Shown here: in pieces, positions 60,510 through 64,000 of the stretch
Layout: each line of letters begins with the position of its first letter
How positions within the stretch are numbered: the first letter of the stretch is position 1
Assembly: GCF_963966145.1 (NCBI RefSeq)
Contig: NC_091052.1
Coordinates: 3,410,001 to 3,474,000 of the forward strand
From: Tenebrio molitor
Taxonomy: Eukaryota > Arthropoda > Insecta > Coleoptera > Tenebrionidae
Length of the DNA: 64,000 nucleotides
Direction of reading: 5' to 3'
Translations under genes and position numbers: made by a program
Notes under the pieces: generated by a model
What the model saw: only the letters and a program-made list of their open reading frames with translations
Told to the model about the DNA's origin: nothing
The model's database searches: none

Positions 60510-60600
60510 ATTTTATATATATATATATATATATTTTATAATTATATTTTATAATTATATTTTATATTTATATTTTATATTATATTTTATATTTATTCTT
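60510..60600. repeat. AT microsatellite
   Basis: A (TA)n run merges into repeated TATTTTATAATTA-like units. The 60370-60675 ORF through it is an artefact. Confidence 0.85.
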
Positions 60601-60927
60601 TTCTTTTCAGAAGTAACTTACGAAAATATTTTTGAAAATTGTAGTTTGGAGTCACCTCAAATTATTTCTGAGTGATTTATCTTTTTGAAAAATGCAAAAA
60701 CACGTCAAAAAAGTAACAAAAGGAGACGCATTTTGAAGTACATATTTGCGTTTGATATACCATTCACGGTCAGCGCTTCTCATCGATTTTTTTCAGATAA
60801 AAATTTAATATTAATTAATATTTTTGTTTTTGTGCAGAATTGCCCCAGGTAGTGAAGACAAGTAAAAATATGTTAAGTGAAAATGATCAGCCTTAAATTA
60901 ACATTAATTGAAAACTTTTTCGTCATA

Positions 60928-61774
60928 CAGTAATACCTCGTTAATCCGAACATCCAATAATCCGGATGATCCAGTAAATCGGACCTCCTATTTTTTCCAT
61001 TGTATACCTTGTAGTCCGGATCTGACAAGTTTCAGTAATCCGGATTGTCACACTTCATTTAGAATAAACGGAATTTACTTGTTTTAACTTGTCTGGAATA
61101 GGCAGAATGCAATATGGCTCCAAAGGGAAAGCATGTAGTGTGTTATGGAAGTCTACGTAATAAATTTAATCACCAATAGAACTCTTTAAAATAAACATTT
61201 TTTTACATATTGACCTTTTTTTAATCGAAAAATCTTTTTTACATTTTTCTAACCCCTAATGTCACATTCCGCTCGCGGGATAATCATCAATTGAAACGAA
61301 AGAGTAAGTGAATATATTTTTGTGTGATAAAAACTTTAGTTTTTTTTAAGAAAGAACGACCACTGTTTTTTTTACTGTTTTTTGTTTAAGTATTTTAGTG
61401 GAATTTTTTTTTTTCGTCCTTCGTTATCAACAAATGTGTAAACACATAAGCGGGAATGAATTTTACGGTTCAAAATATACTTAATTTTAACTTTGTTTTG
61501 AAGAATTTGCGGAAAAAATGATAAAAAAGTCCATTTTAACGTGTCTTATTGGTGGTTAAATTTATTACGTGGACTTCCAGAACAACCGGTATATCATTCA
61601 TAATGATGTATTCCATAGTTTTACTTGTTGGTACTCTTATTTTAATAATAAACATTATTTTACGTTCTTAATAACCGATTCTATTGTATTTACTCGAATG
61701 ATCCAATTATCCGGATTTTTTAGTAATCCGGATGAGTCTTGTTTTAATTAGTCCGGATTAACGAGGTACTACTG
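60928..61774. mobile_element. pogo/Tigger-like DNA transposon remnant
   Basis: Ends begin CAGTARTACCTCGTTAATCC on both sides and are flanked by TA. Subterminal AATCCGGAT motifs recur, as is typical of pogo/Tigger elements. No transposase is left. A second element (61136-61591) is inserted in it. Confidence 0.8.
61136..61591. mobile_element. Nested inverted-repeat element (456 bp)
   Basis: Ends carry GGAAGTCYACGTAATAAATT and its complement over about 40 bp, closing in ACCGGTA. It lies wholly within the pogo-like element, so it inserted later. A 5' half copy occurs at 39867-40240. Confidence 0.75.
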
Positions 61775-62510
61775 TACAAGTAAAACGATGCGAAAAAAAT
61801 ATTCTTTAGATCAGAGACAATAATTGTGCCTGGGCAACGGCCCACATTTTTAATGAACTGCATCCTGAACGATCTTTAAACCATAAATACATCATTGAAT
61901 CATGGCAGAAAGATTACTTTCATTGCTGCGTGGGTTTTTTATCAAACTTTAATTGAACACTTAAATAGGAACTTCTAATACAATATCTATTTTTCCGACG
62001 AAGGTACTTGTTCCTTAAATCGTATGGTGAATAGACATAATTGCAGCTATTGGAGCGGACATACACAACACCTTTTGAAATTTAACGCGAGGGCAGGAAC
62101 TCTTGCGGGCGATTGGTCGTTGTATAGCGAAAATATTTTCAAATTGAAGTTAATTAAAATTTAGCATATTTTTCTTTTTCTTTGCAATTTGAGGACATTT
62201 TTGGCTGTGTTGGTTAAATTTCAAAAATACCACATCGCTGTATTTTTCTTTAAATTATTTCTCAAATCATATGATATGTTTCTATTTGGAAAAATCTATG
62301 GAGTGGAATCTCTCTAGGGGTGAAAAGATGAAAGTTATAAATCAAACGTAAATACGCTAAAATGCCGTCCCTCTTTGTTATTGTTCTGTTGTCTGATGCA
62401 TGATATAAGCAATTGTATTTATTTAATAACTACTGCAAAATGCCAGAACAAGTAACCAGGAATGTACGTTTGTAGATACTAATATGTGAACAGAAACATG
62501 AAAAAATGTA
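61775..62510. other. Unassigned spacer
   Basis: No gene recognised. Confidence 0.4.
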
Positions 62511-62678
62511 TCGGGTGTTATTTTTTTTTTAAATTTCACGTAGGCGTTGAAGAGTCCATTGTGAACGCACCAATCGTAAGATTTAAACAGCTGATCCGTG
62601 ATCCGTATCTCTATGTATGGTGCGTCCACAATCGACTCTTCAACGCCTACATGAGGTGAAATTTAAAAAAACACCCGA
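62511..62678. mobile_element. MITE copy 3 (GTTGGCGTTGAAGAGTCGAT family)
   Basis: The best-preserved copy: ends TCGGGTGTTATTTTTTT and AAAAAAACACCCGA, inner arms with GGCGTTGAAGAGTCCATTGT and its complement, and a centre with CAGCTGATCCGTGATCCGTA. It is non-coding. Confidence 0.8.
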
Positions 62679-64000
62679 TGCTATAAATAATGGAATATAA
62701 ATCCAAACAAAAAATTGAATGGAACGTATAGGAAGTTAGTTGTATAAATCATATAAAACGTTAAAATTTCATTTAGATATAAAAAATGTGTAGATCATAA
62801 AAATTGTACAGTAGCAAATCTATCTACGAACAAGCGAATAACACAAAAAAAATTATCGTACACGAAACTTGTGAATTGTAACATTTACATTAGTATGATT
62901 CAAGCTAGGCCGTACGTTTTCAGAAGTTTCTTTTTTCCTACCCGCCCCTTATCACGTTTCTTGTTGATCTTGTAGAAAAACTAACTAAACAACTATTTAT
63001 TGTTTATAGTATTTTCTGATGTGGAAAAGAAAAAAGTTGTTCTGATTTAACAGAAAAAATATATTTATGTATTTAGACAAATCTTTCAACCGAAACCAAA
63101 ATGTGAAAATAAAAAAAAGATTTGAGCTATAAAAATAGTTTAAATGTAATTAAAACCACGTTATCTGTATCATTTTCAACAAATGTAAATAAAGTTAAAC
63201 CTTGCCGCATCAGTTTTAATTACAACTATGTATGTACATTGTACATGAAGAATCTGAATTAATTAGGTCATGATTAAAAAAAATGTTTTGAATTTTCGAT
63301 TTTCTGTTAACTGTAACTCTAAATTGGTAGTAGCATTTAATGACAAGAGTTATAAATTTTTCTACACGAGTTTGAAGACCGAGGCAAAATCCACCCCTCC
63401 GAAAACTTCAGCATTGCATTTATCGGTATTCTGCTCGATGTATTAGATTAGAATATGATTGTTGTCTTATTATAAAAAAAACTTTCTTTCAGCTTCACCG
63501 ACTGCACAGCTGAATTTGCCAAGTTATGCTCCGTAATCTGCAACAAAGCTGTTACGTTGGAGCAATTCGATAACACCACCACGTATTTATCTTGGTAAAC
63601 ATGTCATGTACCGGCCAAAAATAGATGATGTGTACATTAGCGCTTATCTATTAATTTGCAAACGTTGTGAATACATCAAGCTATAAGACTGTTAAAGGGA
63701 ACAATGTACGTAAGTATGTAGATATTTATGCAAGCGCCTTTGTCCGCACTATTTATTAGATAGGGTGCGGCCATAATACTCGTAAATAGCGACTAATGCG
63801 TCTCATTGTACGGCTTTTTGTCTGCACCAGAGATTAAGACGAGGTGGCTGTTATCTTGTAATTACTCCGCGTTACTATCGCACCCATTTAGACGTCTCAA
63901 CAGATTTTAAGACGGGCCATCGAGCGGACACCTTTTGTTAGGGAGATAGAGAAGAAAGACAAATTGTGAATTATGATCGAAACGAAACGAGAGCGATCCT
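62679..64000. other. Unassigned right edge
   Basis: AT-rich at first, less so from about 63.4 kb. No gene, RNA gene or repeat was recognised. Confidence 0.4.

Noticed and set aside
60370..60675. 101-aa plus ORF with Ile/Tyr/Phe run
   Set aside because: Most of it is the AT microsatellite; no domain or start context supports a gene.
1..64000. tRNA, rRNA or CRISPR features
   Set aside because: No cloverleaf-like box pairs, ribosomal stretches or regularly spaced repeats were recognised by eye; a covariance-model search was not possible.

Overview
The window looks like nuclear DNA of an insect, most likely a beetle. It is AT-rich, genes have short introns with GT-AG borders, there is a tandem family of clip-domain serine proteases (an arthropod immune and developmental protease family), and the spacers are packed with small TA-flanked DNA transposons. 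The beetle assignment is inference from overall style; no species-specific marker was seen. Exon structures were joined by hand from reading frames, splice sites and matching intron phases, so they are predictions.

Layout. From 1 to about 5.2 kb there is mostly non-coding DNA with two weak ORFs. At 5.28-5.62 kb (minus) is a two-exon gene for a 95-residue secreted protein that is nothing but a signal peptide and one six-Cys clip domain. It diverges from an intronless tubulin tyrosine ligase-like gene (5.86-7.67 kb, plus). From 7.83 to 27.3 kb, eight genes lie head to tail on the minus strand: seven clip-domain trypsin-like proteases (357, 430, 407, 447, 458, 375 and 444 aa) and one protease-less two-module clip protein (140 aa). 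All seven proteases keep the His-Asp-Ser triad.

The most interesting signal is a variant clip module with only four cysteines. It lacks the positions that correspond to C1 and C5 of the classical six-Cys clip, two cysteines known to pair with each other. It occurs once in protease A, once in B (followed by a classical clip), twice in C, twice in D (followed by a classical clip, giving three clip-type modules), and twice in protein E, which has no protease. In B, C and D the module sits on phase 1-1 exons, the arrangement expected for exon shuffling. A-D also share a Lys-Ile activation bond and one extra intron, whereas F-H have an Arg-Ile activation bond, one classical clip and fewer introns. 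So two subfamilies sit side by side. Together they could form part of an extracellular proteolytic cascade (Toll or prophenoloxidase type), with E and the 95-residue protein as possible non-catalytic adaptors, decoys or regulators; that role is inference.

From 27.3 to 64 kb no convincing host gene was found. This part holds DNA-transposon remnants: a decayed P-element/THAP-type element (28.3-29.5 kb), a Tc1-like deletion derivative (30.5-31.0 kb), several TA-flanked inverted-repeat elements (30.2, 35.5, 36.1, 41.6 and 51.7 kb), a pogo/Tigger-like element with another element nested in it (60.9-61.8 kb), a GC-rich 11-bp minisatellite (47.5-47.7 kb) and an AT microsatellite (60.5 kb). Between them are long unassigned stretches, some visibly less AT-rich, that could be introns or regulatory DNA of a large gene outside the window.
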